Assembly: GCA_023451115.1 (NCBI GenBank)
Contig: JAEXFV010000170.1
Span: forward strand, 1-8,629
Direction of reading: 5' to 3'
From: Bacillota bacterium
GTDB taxonomy: Bacteria > Bacillota > Clostridia > Christensenellales > CAG-138
DNA: 8,629 nt
Part shown: piece by piece, positions 1-6,583 of the stretch
How positions within the stretch are numbered: the stretch's first letter is position 1
Layout of the letters: every line of letters begins with the position of its first letter
Notes under the pieces: generated by a model
What the model saw: only the letters and a program-made list of their open reading frames with translations
Told to the model about the DNA's origin: nothing
The model's database searches: none
Program-made: the position numbers and the translations under genes

Positions 1-889
1 GGACAGGGACGGCCAGCAGCCTGCGTATCGCCGCCAGGAAAGCAAGCCGTACCAGCAGCAGAATTCCGGCAATTATGAGGCAGCGCCAGAGCAATTGCAT
101 GCAGATGAGGCCCCTTATTTTATCATGGGGCGTAATGCTGTGCGGGAAGCGCTGAAGTCTGGCCGGAGCATCGACCGTATCCTCATCGTGAAGGAACAGG
201 ACGGCTCTTTGCGAGAGCTGGTAAACCTGGCGCGGGATCGCAAGGTAATCCTGCGGGAAGTAGACCGAAAGAAACTGGATGAGCTGTGCATGCCTTTTGG
301 CCATGGCGGCAAACCGGGAAACCACCAGGGCATTGTGGCCATGGTGCCGGATGTGGAATATTGTGAGCTGGAGGATATTTTAGCAGCAGCCAAGGTGAAA
401 GGAGAAGCGCCTTTTGTGATCGTGCTTCAGGAAATTTCAGATCCACACAATCTGGGCTCCATCCTTCGTAGCGCAGCCTGTGCAGGGGCCCATGGCGTGG
501 TAATCCCCAAGCGGCGGGCCGCGTCCGTCACACCAGCAGTGGCAAAGGCCAGCGCCGGGGCGGTAGAATACGTGAAGGTAGCCCGGGTGGTAAACCTGAG
601 CCAGGCATTGGATGAATTGAAAAAGGCCGGCCTTTGGATTGCCGGGGCCGATATGCAGGGCGCGCCTATGGGGGAGGTAAACCTTTGTGGCCCATTGGCA
701 TTGGTGATTGGCAACGAAGGAGAAGGGCTGGGACGGCTGGTGAAGGAGAGCTGCGACCACTTGGTGCGCATTCCCATGCAGGGGCCCATCGATTCCCTCA
801 ACGCTTCTGTGGCAGCCGCTGTGCTGATGTTCGAAAAACGGCGGCAGGATGCGATAGGCCAACCTTCCGGTACGGCTGCGAAATCATAG
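1..889 (+). CDS. rlmB: 23S rRNA (guanosine-2'-O)-methyltransferase RlmB, 5' end outside window
   Basis: SPOUT-class (SpoU/TrmH family) enzyme that methylates a ribose 2'-OH in 23S rRNA (G2251 in E. coli numbering) using S-adenosylmethionine. Counting from the TTG at 95 (264 codons), residues 8-95 form the SpoU substrate-binding domain, starting FIMGRNAVREAL. Residues 107-250 form the methylase with all three knot motifs: DPHNLGSILRSA at 117 (Asn119, Arg125), LVIGNEGEGL at 203, and IPMQGPIDSLNASVAAA at 226. The frame has no stop upstream to base 2, and the extra 31 codons read as a Gln/Arg/Tyr-rich low-complexity stretch. The TTG has no good ribosome binding site. The real start therefore probably lies left of the window and the protein has a disordered N-terminal tail, whereas the core enzyme is about 245 residues. 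The stop is 18 bases before sigH, the usual order in Firmicutes. Confidence 0.93.
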   Translation, partial: DRDGQQPAYRRQESKPYQQQNSGNYEAAPEQLHADEAPYFIMGRNAVREALKSGRSIDRILIVKEQDGSLRELVNLARDRKVILREVDRKKLDELCMPFGHGGKPGNHQGIVAMVPDVEYCELEDILAAAKVKGEAPFVIVLQEISDPHNLGSILRSAACAGAHGVVIPKRRAASVTPAVAKASAGAVEYVKVARVVNLSQALDELKKAGLWIAGADMQGAPMGEVNLCGPLALVIGNEGEGLGRLVKESCDHLVRIPMQGPIDSLNASVAAAVLMFEKRRQDAIGQPSGTAAKS

Positions 890-907
890 AAATTGCAGGC
901 AAATACC

Positions 908-1537
908 ATGAATGAAATCAGGGCTGAATTTGCCCCTTACCTGGCGCTTGCAGATGAAGCGCTAATCGAAAAAGCCCATGGCGGCGATGTCCTGGCGGAA
1001 GAAGTGTTGTACGAAAAATACAAAAACTTTGTACGCGCCCGGGCCCGCACCTATTTTCTGGTGGGAGCCGACCGGGAGGACATTGTGCAGGAAGGAATGA
1101 TTGGCCTTTATAAAGCCATACGGGATTTTAATCCCGATAAAACCAATTCCTTCCGGGCATTTGCTGAGCTTTGTATTACCCGGCAGATCATCACGGCTAT
1201 CAAAGCCGCGACCAGGCAAAAGCATATTCCGCTCAACTCCTACGTATCCCTGAACAAACCCTTATACAGCGAGGGGACAGAGCGGGAGCTGATCGATGTG
1301 CTGAACACTGCCCGGGTGTGCGACCCGGAGGAAACGGTGATCGGGCAGGAAGCCTATGCGGCAATGGAGCTGAAAATTGACGAGCTGCTCTCCCCGCTGG
1401 AGCGGGGGGTACTGGAGCTCTATCTGGAAGGGATGTCCTACACGGAAATTGCCGCGCAGTTGGGCCGCCAGCCCAAAGCCATTGACAACGCCCTGCAACG
1501 GGTTAAGCATAAGCTGGAAAAGCAGCTGGAGATGTGA
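908..1537 (+). CDS. sigH: RNA polymerase sporulation/stationary-phase sigma factor SigH
   Basis: Sigma-70 family factor that directs RNA polymerase to early sporulation, competence and stationary-phase promoters in Bacillus, where it is also called Spo0H. With the ATG at 908 it has 209 residues, against about 218 in Bacillus. Region 2 (about 35-105) contains the strongly conserved GADREDIVQEGMIGLYKAIRDF at 53-74 and FAELCITRQIITAIKAATRQ at 85-104, covering core binding, -10 recognition and melting. IPLNSYVSLNKP follows at 107. Region 4 (about 153-205) ends in the helix-turn-helix YTEIAAQLGRQPKAIDNALQR, which reads the -35 element. A TTG at 893 in the same frame would add five residues, but the AGG at 897-899 sits better for the ATG at 908; neither site is strong. 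It probably shares a transcript with rlmB. Identification is by clear similarity to Bacillus SigH along its whole length. Confidence 0.95.
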   Translation: MNEIRAEFAPYLALADEALIEKAHGGDVLAEEVLYEKYKNFVRARARTYFLVGADREDIVQEGMIGLYKAIRDFNPDKTNSFRAFAELCITRQIITAIKAATRQKHIPLNSYVSLNKPLYSEGTERELIDVLNTARVCDPEETVIGQEAYAAMELKIDELLSPLERGVLELYLEGMSYTEIAAQLGRQPKAIDNALQRVKHKLEKQLEM

Positions 1538-1554
1538 TTTCATGCGCACGGCGG

Positions 1555-1618
1555 AAAGCCAAAGGCTTTGCAATTGCACCTTAGCGAAGTCCCCGAAGCC
1601 CAACGGGGCCGGGGAAAG
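1555..1618 (+). repeat. Bipartite hairpin repeat, copy A (sigH-radC gap)
   Basis: Two hairpins separated by a fixed spacer. The first is AAAGCC-AAA-GGCTTT (1555-1569), followed by the palindrome GCAATTGC (1570-1577). The second is TCCCCG (1590-1595) pairing with CGGGGA (1610-1615), with an inner GCCC (1598-1601)/GGGC (1606-1609) stem and a two-base AA bulge. The GCTTTG word lies 25-26 bases before the CCCC run, the same spacing as in the two copies at 4839 and 4901. No U tract follows either hairpin, so this is not a normal intrinsic terminator. The right edge runs straight into the radC ribosome binding site, so the structure could affect radC translation or protect the mRNA. That role is inference. 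Confidence 0.6.
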
Positions 1619-1622
1619 GAGG
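1615..1622 (+). promoter_or_regulatory. Ribosome binding site of radC
   Basis: AAAGGAGG lies seven bases before the ATG at 1630 and fixes that start. Its first base is also the last paired base of the CCCCG/CGGGG hairpin, so the repeat abuts the site and may influence its accessibility. Confidence 0.8.
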
Positions 1623-1629
1623 AAATTCC

Positions 1630-2445
1630 ATGCACGACGGACATCGGGAGCGCCTGCGCCAACGTTATCGCCAAACGGGCCTGGACGGGTTTGCCGATCA
1701 TGAGGTGCTGGAATTTCTTCTTACGTTTGCCATCCCCAGGGCCAATACCAATCCTCCAGGCCACAGCCTGCTGGAACAGTTTGGCTCCCTCAGCGGCGTG
1801 TTAAGCGCCCAGGAGGGCGAGCTGAACCAGGTGGCGGGCATTGGCCCCAAGGCGGCTTTGCTGCTGCAACTGTGCGGGGACGTCATGCGCCGGGTGCAAT
1901 TGCAGGAAGCGGCAGGCAAGCAAGCGCGCCCGGCGTTGCGCAACCCCGAGGCTGCCGCGCGCTACGCCATGGAGCTAACCCGAGGCCAGCGCTATGAGTG
2001 CGTGTACGTGGTAGGCCTGGATAAAAACCGAAAAGTATTGCAGGCAAACCGCCTCGTTCAGGGCACACTAACGGAAACGCCGCTGTATCCCCGCAACGTG
2101 GTGGAAACGGCCCTGATGCAACAGGCGCACAGCGTTATGCTGGTGCATAACCATCCCAGCGGCGATCCCCGCCCCTCTGCCGCTGATATTGCGGTGACCC
2201 AAACCATTCAACAGGCATTGGGCTGCATTGATATCCAGCTGTTCGACCACCTGATTGTAGGCGGGCGGCTGGTGTACAGCTTCACCATGGGCACTGCCCT
2301 GTCTTTTTACCAAAAGGAGGCTCTTGCCATCCTGCCAGGGGAATTGGAGCATTTGGGCTGCCGCCTGAATCCATTGCCCCAGGTTCCAGGGCTGGCTGCG
2401 GAAGAGCCCCAACCCAACACCCCAATCAAGGAGGAACATCCATGA
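1630..2445 (+). CDS. radC: RadC family protein with JAB/MPN (JAMM) domain
   Basis: Member of the RadC/UPF0758 family (271 residues). Members were once linked to DNA repair, but the biochemical role remains unsettled. Residues 1-60 form the clostridial-type N-terminal region (MHDGHRERLR, then DHEVLEFLLTFAIPR at 23). Residues 66-81 (NQVAGIGPKAALLLQL) are a helix-hairpin-helix that would contact DNA. Residues about 105-228 are the JAB domain with an intact metal site: HNHPSGDP at 173 and SAAD at 183, giving His173, His175, Ser183 and Asp186 in the pattern HxHx7SxxD. The tail after about residue 250 is Pro/Glu-rich and looks unstructured. The start is set by AAAGGAGG. The stop overlaps the ATG of the mutase gene by four bases (ATGA), pointing to translational coupling. 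The metal site suggests a hydrolase, but no substrate can be inferred. Confidence 0.9.
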   Translation: MHDGHRERLRQRYRQTGLDGFADHEVLEFLLTFAIPRANTNPPGHSLLEQFGSLSGVLSAQEGELNQVAGIGPKAALLLQLCGDVMRRVQLQEAAGKQARPALRNPEAAARYAMELTRGQRYECVYVVGLDKNRKVLQANRLVQGTLTETPLYPRNVVETALMQQAHSVMLVHNHPSGDPRPSAADIAVTQTIQQALGCIDIQLFDHLIVGGRLVYSFTMGTALSFYQKEALAILPGELEHLGCRLNPLPQVPGLAAEEPQPNTPIKEEHP

Positions 2446-4178
2446 CGTATCAGCAGGAATATCGGCATTGGCTGGAGGAGCCCTCGCTGGATGAGAATAC
2501 CCGTGAGGAGCTCCAGGCAATTTCCGGGGACACAGCGGCAATAGAAGACCGTTTTTACACGGAACTGGCATTTGGCACTGCGGGTTTGCGGGGGATCATC
2601 GGCGCGGGCAGCAACCGGATGAACGTGTATGTGGTGCGCCGGGCTACCCAGGGGCTGAGCGACTACCTGAAACAAATTCCAGGGGCCAGGGAGAAGGGCG
2701 TAGCCATTGCCTATGACTCCCGCCGGTATTCCAGCCTGTTTGCTCTGGAAACCGCTCAGGTTTTAGCAGGCAACGGCATAAAGGCCTACTTGTTTGAAAG
2801 TCTGCGGGCTGTGCCGCAACTTTCCTTTACCGTGCGGCACCTAGCGTGTATTGCAGGGGTAGTCATCACCGCCAGCCATAACCCCCCCGCTTATAACGGC
2901 TATAAAGTTTACTGGGAAGACGGCGGGCAGATCGGCCCCAAACAAGCGGATGCGGTGATGCAATGCATCCAGCGGGTACCCTGGTTTCAGGCGACAATGC
3001 TGGAAAAAGGCGAGGCAATCCGCCAGGGGCTGATTACCATCATTGGCAACGAGGTGGACGAGGCGTATTACGCAGCGACCCGTTCCCTATTATTGGAGCC
3101 TGCGCTGGTCAAAGCCAAGGGCGGGGATCTTCGGCTGGTCTATACCCCGCTTTTTGGCGCAGGGTGTATCCCGGTGCAAACCCTGTTAAGCCGGATCGGG
3201 ATTACCAATATTCAAGTGGTGCAGGCGCAGGCTGCTCCCAACCCGGACTTTCCCGGCCTGAGCGCCCCCAACCCGGAGGATCCCGCAGCTTTTACCCTTG
3301 CTTTTCAGCTTGCAAACGAAACGGGTGCGGATGCGATACTGGCTACCGACCCTGACTCCGACCGGCTCGGCATTGCCGTGCGCAAACGCGACGGTCAGTT
3401 TGCAGTGCTCACAGGCAATCAAATCGGCTGTTTGCTTTTATACCATATTCTATCCACCCGGGCCGCTCAAGGGACGCTCCCCTCCAACGGCCTGGTGGTA
3501 AAATCCCTGGTTTCCACCCGTCTGGCGGACGCGATTTGCAGCCACTACGGGGTAAAGCTGGAAGAAGTGTTAACGGGGTTCCGCTTTATCTCTGAAAAAA
3601 TCGACCATGCCCAGCGCACAGGAGAGTCTTCCTTCCTGTTTGGGTTTGAAGAGAGTTACGGTTTTCTTTCCGGCGGCTTTTCCCGGGATAAAGATGCGGT
3701 ATGCGCCGCTATGCTGGCCGCGGAGGCCTGCGTTTGCTACAAAGAGCGGGGCATGACCCTGTACGATGGGTTGCAGGAAATCTACCGTTCCTTTGGCTAT
3801 TATGGGGAAAAGGTGCACTCCTATACCCTCATGGGAAAAGAAGGGATGGAGCGTATTGCCGCAGCTATGGCGGCGCTGCGGCGGGATCCGCCGCTGCAGA
3901 TGGGCGGCGTAGCGGTAACCACTGTGGAGGATTATCTCCAGGGGACGGCGACCCAGCTGCCTTGCGGCCAGTGTGGGCCTTTGACGCTGCCTGCTTCCAA
4001 CGTGCTGCGGCTGCTGCTACAGGATGGCTGCTGGGTTTGTGTGCGGCCCTCCGGCACGGAGCCGAAACTCAAGCTTTATGTGGGCGCCAGCGCTTCCGGG
4101 GAAGATGCGCTGTCTCGCCGGCTGGATACTCTTTATCACGATATCCACGGACGGTTAACCCAGCTCTTGCAATCCTGA
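2442..4178 (+). CDS. Phospho-sugar mutase (phosphoglucomutase/phosphomannomutase)
   Basis: Alpha-D-phosphohexomutase superfamily enzyme of 578 residues, close to the roughly 580 of Bacillus PgcA. It interconverts hexose 1- and 6-phosphates, most likely glucose-1-P and glucose-6-P, linking glycolysis to glycogen and cell-envelope sugar synthesis. All four active-site blocks are present: the phosphoserine loop TASHNPPAYNGYK with Ser145, the Mg2+ loop DPDSDR at 303-308, the sugar-specificity loop GFEESYG at 401-407, and the phosphate-binding loop RPSGTEPKLKLY at 535. FGTAGLRG near residue 44 is the usual N-terminal block. AAGGAGG at 2428-2434 sits seven bases before the ATG, inside the end of radC. 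Sequence alone does not separate glucose from mannose preference; the long form and GFEESYG favour the PgcA type. The symbol is left blank for that reason. It is co-directional with the lipoprotein gene 17 bases downstream. Confidence 0.93.
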   Translation: MTYQQEYRHWLEEPSLDENTREELQAISGDTAAIEDRFYTELAFGTAGLRGIIGAGSNRMNVYVVRRATQGLSDYLKQIPGAREKGVAIAYDSRRYSSLFALETAQVLAGNGIKAYLFESLRAVPQLSFTVRHLACIAGVVITASHNPPAYNGYKVYWEDGGQIGPKQADAVMQCIQRVPWFQATMLEKGEAIRQGLITIIGNEVDEAYYAATRSLLLEPALVKAKGGDLRLVYTPLFGAGCIPVQTLLSRIGITNIQVVQAQAAPNPDFPGLSAPNPEDPAAFTLAFQLANETGADAILATDPDSDRLGIAVRKRDGQFAVLTGNQIGCLLLYHILSTRAAQGTLPSNGLVVKSLVSTRLADAICSHYGVKLEEVLTGFRFISEKIDHAQRTGESSFLFGFEESYGFLSGGFSRDKDAVCAAMLAAEACVCYKERGMTLYDGLQEIYRSFGYYGEKVHSYTLMGKEGMERIAAAMAALRRDPPLQMGGVAVTTVEDYLQGTATQLPCGQCGPLTLPASNVLRLLLQDGCWVCVRPSGTEPKLKLYVGASASGEDALSRRLDTLYHDIHGRLTQLLQS

Positions 4179-4195
4179 TGATCTGGGAGGAGAAA

Positions 4196-4831
4196 ATGAA
4201 AAAAGTCGTTTGCATGATTTTGCTGCTAGGCCTGCTGGCTGCCGCTACAGGTTGTAACCCGCAACGGCCAGAGGAAGAGGACGTATGCTACAAGCCGGTG
4301 ATATACCTGTATCCGGAGGAAACTTTGGAGGTGTCGGTAACGCTGGATTACAGCGGAACGCTGACCTGTACTTACCCTGCTTATCACCAAGGTTGGCGGG
4401 TAATCGCCCAGCCGGACGGAACGCTGACCAACGTGTCCGACGGTAAACCGTATTCCTACCTGTTTTGGGAAGGCATAGCAGATGTTTGCTACGATATGAG
4501 CAAAGGCTTTGTGGTAAGAGGGGAGGATACCGCTGCATTTCTTCAGGATACCTTGTCCCAGCTGGGCCTGACCCCCAAAGAATACAACGAATTTATCGTA
4601 TTTTGGCTGCCCAGGATGCAGGATAACCCTTATAACCTGATTACATTCCAGGGGGCTGATTATACAGAACTGGCCCAACTACATATTGATCCTGAACCGG
4701 ATAGTGTCCTGCGGGTTTTTATGGCGTACCAGGCCTTGCAGCGCCCTATAGAGGTGGAAGAACCTGTTCTCCCATCGTTTGAGCGCAGCGGGTTTACCGT
4801 GGTAGAATGGGGCGGAACAGAGGTGGTCTAA
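4196..4831 (+). CDS. Predicted lipoprotein of unknown function (KPVIYLYP family)
   Basis: A 211-residue protein whose function I do not recognise. It starts with a lipoprotein signal: MKK, a hydrophobic stretch at 4-18 and the lipobox ATGC with Cys20 as the lipidation site, so it should be anchored on the outer face of the membrane. The mature part begins with an acidic linker (RPEEEDV), then CYKPVIYLYPEE at 31. I know this block from a family of uncharacterised bacterial proteins, which also shows the features seen here: PDGTL at 73, YLFWEG at 88, and the FIVFWLPRMQDNPYNLITF block at 133-151. Aromatic and beta-strand-like segments suggest a compact beta-rich domain. GGAGG at 4186-4190 lies five bases before the ATG and decides the start. 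The same frame stays open upstream through the mutase gene, but that part is not mutase sequence and has no site of its own. It is the last gene of the plus-strand run. Confidence 0.8.
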   Translation: MKKVVCMILLLGLLAAATGCNPQRPEEEDVCYKPVIYLYPEETLEVSVTLDYSGTLTCTYPAYHQGWRVIAQPDGTLTNVSDGKPYSYLFWEGIADVCYDMSKGFVVRGEDTAAFLQDTLSQLGLTPKEYNEFIVFWLPRMQDNPYNLITFQGADYTELAQLHIDPEPDSVLRVFMAYQALQRPIEVEEPVLPSFERSGFTVVEWGGTEVV

Positions 4832-4893
4832 GCGAAACGCTTTGACATTGCTGCTAGTTGAAGCCCCCGAAGCCCAATGGGTTCGGGGGAGGT
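4830..4893 (+). repeat. Bipartite hairpin repeat, copy B1
   Basis: It begins at the lipoprotein stop codon with AAGCG-AAA-CGCTT (4830-4842), then CATTGC. After the spacer comes an 11-pair hairpin: CCCCCGAA (4864-4871), one bulged G, CCC (4873-4875), loop AAT, GGG (4879-4881), TTCGGGGG (4882-4889). GCTTTG (4839) to the first C of the CCCCC run (4864) is 25 bases, matching copy A. The core GAAGyCCCCGAAGCCCAA is nearly identical in the two copies. The right border reads GGGGGAGGTGG, which resembles a ribosome binding site, but no start codon follows. Confidence 0.6.
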
Positions 4894-4900
4894 GGAATAG

Positions 4901-4950
4901 GCTTTGGCAATGCCTCTTGTGAAGCCCCCAACGCCTTAGGGGGAGAGGAA
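4901..4950 (+). repeat. Bipartite hairpin repeat, copy B2 (tandem with B1)
   Basis: A second, more diverged unit directly after B1: GCTTTGGCAATGCC (4901-4914), spacer CTCTTGTGAAG, then the hairpin CCCCCAA (4925-4931) with TT-A-GGGGG (4936-4943) and the tail AGAGGAAAG. GCTTTG to CCCCC is 24 bases, as in the other copies. The left AAA-loop hairpin is missing. A small separate hairpin GCACA-GTT-TGTGC (4952-4964) lies between this unit and the terminator. Confidence 0.5.
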
Positions 4951-4977
4951 AGCACAGTTTGTGCGGCCGTATCCCAT

Positions 4978-5021
4978 AAAAAAAGCGGGTGAGAAGGTTC
5001 TTCCTCTCACCCGCTTTTTTT
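4978..5021. terminator. Bidirectional intrinsic terminator between the lipoprotein gene and gdhA
   Basis: Seven A (4978-4984), a ten-pair perfect stem GCGGGTGAGA (4985-4994)/TCTCACCCGC (5005-5014), one bulged A, two more GG/CC pairs, loop TTCTT, then seven T (5015-5021). The A and T runs make it a good terminator on both strands. It lies between convergent genes: about 146 bases after the lipoprotein stop on the plus strand and 8 bases after the gdhA stop on the minus strand. Confidence 0.92.
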
Positions 5022-5029
5022 ATGAAAGC

Positions 5030-6373
5030 TTATGCCATGCCCTCTTTGAGCAGGCTCTGGGCAACCCGTTCAAAGCCCGCGATATTCGCCCCCACAATGC
5101 AGTTGCCGGGGTGCCCGTAGGTCTCCGCCGCAGCCTTACAGTTGCAATAAATGCCCTGCATGATTTCATTGAGACGGTGATCCACCTCATCAAATTTCCA
5201 ATGCACGCGCATGGAATTCTGGCTCATCTCCAGAGCGGAGGTAGCAACGCCGCCAGCATTGGCTGCTTTGCCAGGCGCAAAGGCCACTCCATGCTGCACA
5301 AGCAAATGGGCCGCCTCCCGGGTGGTGGGCATATTGGCCCCTTCCCCCACTGCATAACAGCCATTTTGCAGCAGCGCCTTGGCGCTTTCCAAATCCAGCT
5401 CATTCTGGGTTGCGCAAGGCAGGGCGATGTGGCAAGGAATTTGCCAAATGCCTTTGCACCCCTCATGATACTGTGCATGCGGGTGCTGGTTGATATATTC
5501 CGAGATGCGCCCCCGGCGCCCTTCCTTGATTTGCCTGACAGCCTCCAAATCCATGCCCTGGGGATCGTAGATAAACCCGCTGGAGTCCGACATGGCTACT
5601 ACGTTAGCGCCCAACTGTTGGGCTTTTTGCACTGCGTATGTTGCCACATTGCCGGAGCCGGATACCACTACCGTCTGCCCTTCCAATCCCTTGCCCCGGT
5701 CTTGCAACATCGCCTGCATAAAGTAAACCAAGCCATATCCGGTGGCCTCTGTGCGGGCCAGGGAACCGCCATATGCCAGCCCTTTGCCGGTGAGCACGCC
5801 AGTAAAGTTCCCGGTGAGTTTTTTATACTGTCCAAAGAGATAGCCAATTTCCCGGGCGCCTACTCCGATATCGCCAGCGGGCACGTCCACATCCTGAGAG
5901 ATATGCCGCCACAGCTCGTCCATAAATGCCTGGCAAAACCGCATAACCTCCATATCGCTTTTCCCTTTTGGGTCAAAGTCTGAGCCGCCTTTTGCACCGC
6001 CAATGGGCAACCCGGTTAAGGAATTTTTAAAGATCTGCTCAAACCCTAAAAATTTGATAATGGACAAATTAACTGAGGGATGCAGGCGCAGGCCGCCCTT
6101 ATAGGGGCCGATGGCATTGGAGTATTGTACCCGCATGCCCCGGTTGATCCGCAACTTTCCTTGATCGTCCGTCCACGCCACCCGGAACAGAATCTGCCGG
6201 TCGGGTTCCAGCAGGTATTCCAGCAACCCGCTTTCCTGATACTCCGGCTTTTTTTCCAACACGGGAGCCAAACTCTCCAGCACTTCGGATACCGCCTGCA
6301 GGTATTCCTTCTGGCCCTGATTTTTTTCGCTCACCTGAGCAAACAGGCTTTCAATGTAGGCTTTGCTTTGCAT
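5030..6373 (-). CDS. gdhA: NADP-type glutamate dehydrogenase
   Basis: Hexameric glutamate dehydrogenase of 447 residues, the same length as E. coli GdhA. It makes L-glutamate from 2-oxoglutarate, ammonium and NAD(P)H in the cytoplasm. The N-terminal substrate domain holds GPYKGGLRLHPSVN (from 89, with Lys92), PIGGAKGGSDFDPKG (from 123, catalytic Lys128) and DVPAGDIGVG (163-172, Asp168). The Rossmann domain has GSGNVA (239-244), CATQNE (320-325) and GEGANMPTT (343-351). After the second beta strand the sequence is SDSSG (262-266), as in E. coli's NADPH enzyme, where the NAD-dependent clostridial enzyme has SGPDG. NADPH use, hence an assimilatory role, is therefore preferred. Purine-rich AAGGGG lies six bases before the ATG. 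The gene is alone on its transcript, with a promoter just upstream and the shared terminator downstream. Confidence 0.96.
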   Translation of the reverse strand: MQSKAYIESLFAQVSEKNQGQKEYLQAVSEVLESLAPVLEKKPEYQESGLLEYLLEPDRQILFRVAWTDDQGKLRINRGMRVQYSNAIGPYKGGLRLHPSVNLSIIKFLGFEQIFKNSLTGLPIGGAKGGSDFDPKGKSDMEVMRFCQAFMDELWRHISQDVDVPAGDIGVGAREIGYLFGQYKKLTGNFTGVLTGKGLAYGGSLARTEATGYGLVYFMQAMLQDRGKGLEGQTVVVSGSGNVATYAVQKAQQLGANVVAMSDSSGFIYDPQGMDLEAVRQIKEGRRGRISEYINQHPHAQYHEGCKGIWQIPCHIALPCATQNELDLESAKALLQNGCYAVGEGANMPTTREAAHLLVQHGVAFAPGKAANAGGVATSALEMSQNSMRVHWKFDEVDHRLNEIMQGIYCNCKAAAETYGHPGNCIVGANIAGFERVAQSLLKEGMA

Positions 6374-6396
6374 TCCTTTCCCCTTCTCTAATCAAT

Positions 6397-6424
6397 TTTA
6401 TAATCCACCACCCGTTTTATGCAA
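6397..6424 (-). promoter_or_regulatory. Candidate proximal promoter of gdhA
   Basis: Read on the minus strand: -35 TTGCAT (6419-6424), a 16-base spacer, -10 TATAAA (6397-6402). Transcription would start near 6390 and leave a leader of about 17 bases that includes the AAGGGG ribosome binding site. The -10 matches the consensus at five of six positions and the -35 is weak. This is the nearest sigma-A-like site to the gene. Confidence 0.5.
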
Positions 6425-6471
6425 GCGGGCAGCCGTTTTCCATCCATCTTCGTGGAATAGATCAATGGGTT

Positions 6472-6494
6472 GGCCAAAGCCGCAGGCTTTGGCC
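6472..6494. repeat. Perfect ten-pair inverted repeat upstream of gdhA
   Basis: GGCCAAAGCC (6472-6481), loop GCA, GGCTTTGGCC (6485-6494). Outside it, ATG/CAT can add three pairs across a four-base bulge. It shares the words AAAGCC and GGCTTTG with the first hairpin of repeat copy A, and GTGGAATAG and CAATGGGTT nearby (6452-6471) occur in copy B1. It may be a diverged, rearranged relative of that repeat. No T run follows on either strand, so it is not a standard terminator. Confidence 0.6.
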
Positions 6495-6550
6495 CATCTC
6501 CCTGGTAAAATCCTCAAAGCTTCCAGCGTTCAGATGCAAACGCCTTTATT

Positions 6551-6583
6551 CTACAAAAAACAACGCGCTGTTTTGTATTGTAG
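6551..6583. repeat. Imperfect inverted repeat, possible operator
   Basis: CTACAA (6551-6556) pairs with TTGTAG (6578-6583) and AAAACA (6557-6562) with TGTTTT (6569-6574), with a three-base GTA bulge and loop ACGCGC. The right arm covers the -10-like box of the distal candidate gdhA promoter, which is where a repressor site might be. No known regulator consensus was recognised. Confidence 0.4.

Noticed and set aside
893..907. TTG start of sigH five codons upstream
   Set aside because: It lies only three bases after the rlmB stop with no properly spaced ribosome binding site; the ATG at 908 is better placed behind the weak AGG.
1555..1615. Terminator after sigH
   Set aside because: The hairpins are not followed by a T run, and radC follows with a good ribosome binding site; they fit the repeat family instead.
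3701..4195. A 165-codon N-terminal extension of the lipoprotein frame
   Set aside because: It overlaps the conserved end of the mutase gene in another frame and lacks a ribosome binding site; the lipoprotein signal and GGAGG place the start at 4196.
4961..5983. A 340-codon open frame on the plus strand opposite gdhA
   Set aside because: It is antisense to a clearly conserved gene, has no recognisable motif, and its first part runs through the terminator hairpin.
6399..6404. Perfect TATAAT on the plus strand upstream of gdhA
   Set aside because: There is no matching -35 at suitable spacing and no plus-strand gene downstream; it overlaps the minus-strand -10 box by chance of AT-richness.
6388..6513. 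A 41-codon minus-strand open stretch upstream of gdhA that reads like a protein C-terminus (ending RVVDYKID)
   Set aside because: There is a stop just before it, no start with a ribosome binding site, and it covers the proximal gdhA promoter and the 6472 hairpin. It could be a gene fossil, but the evidence is too thin.
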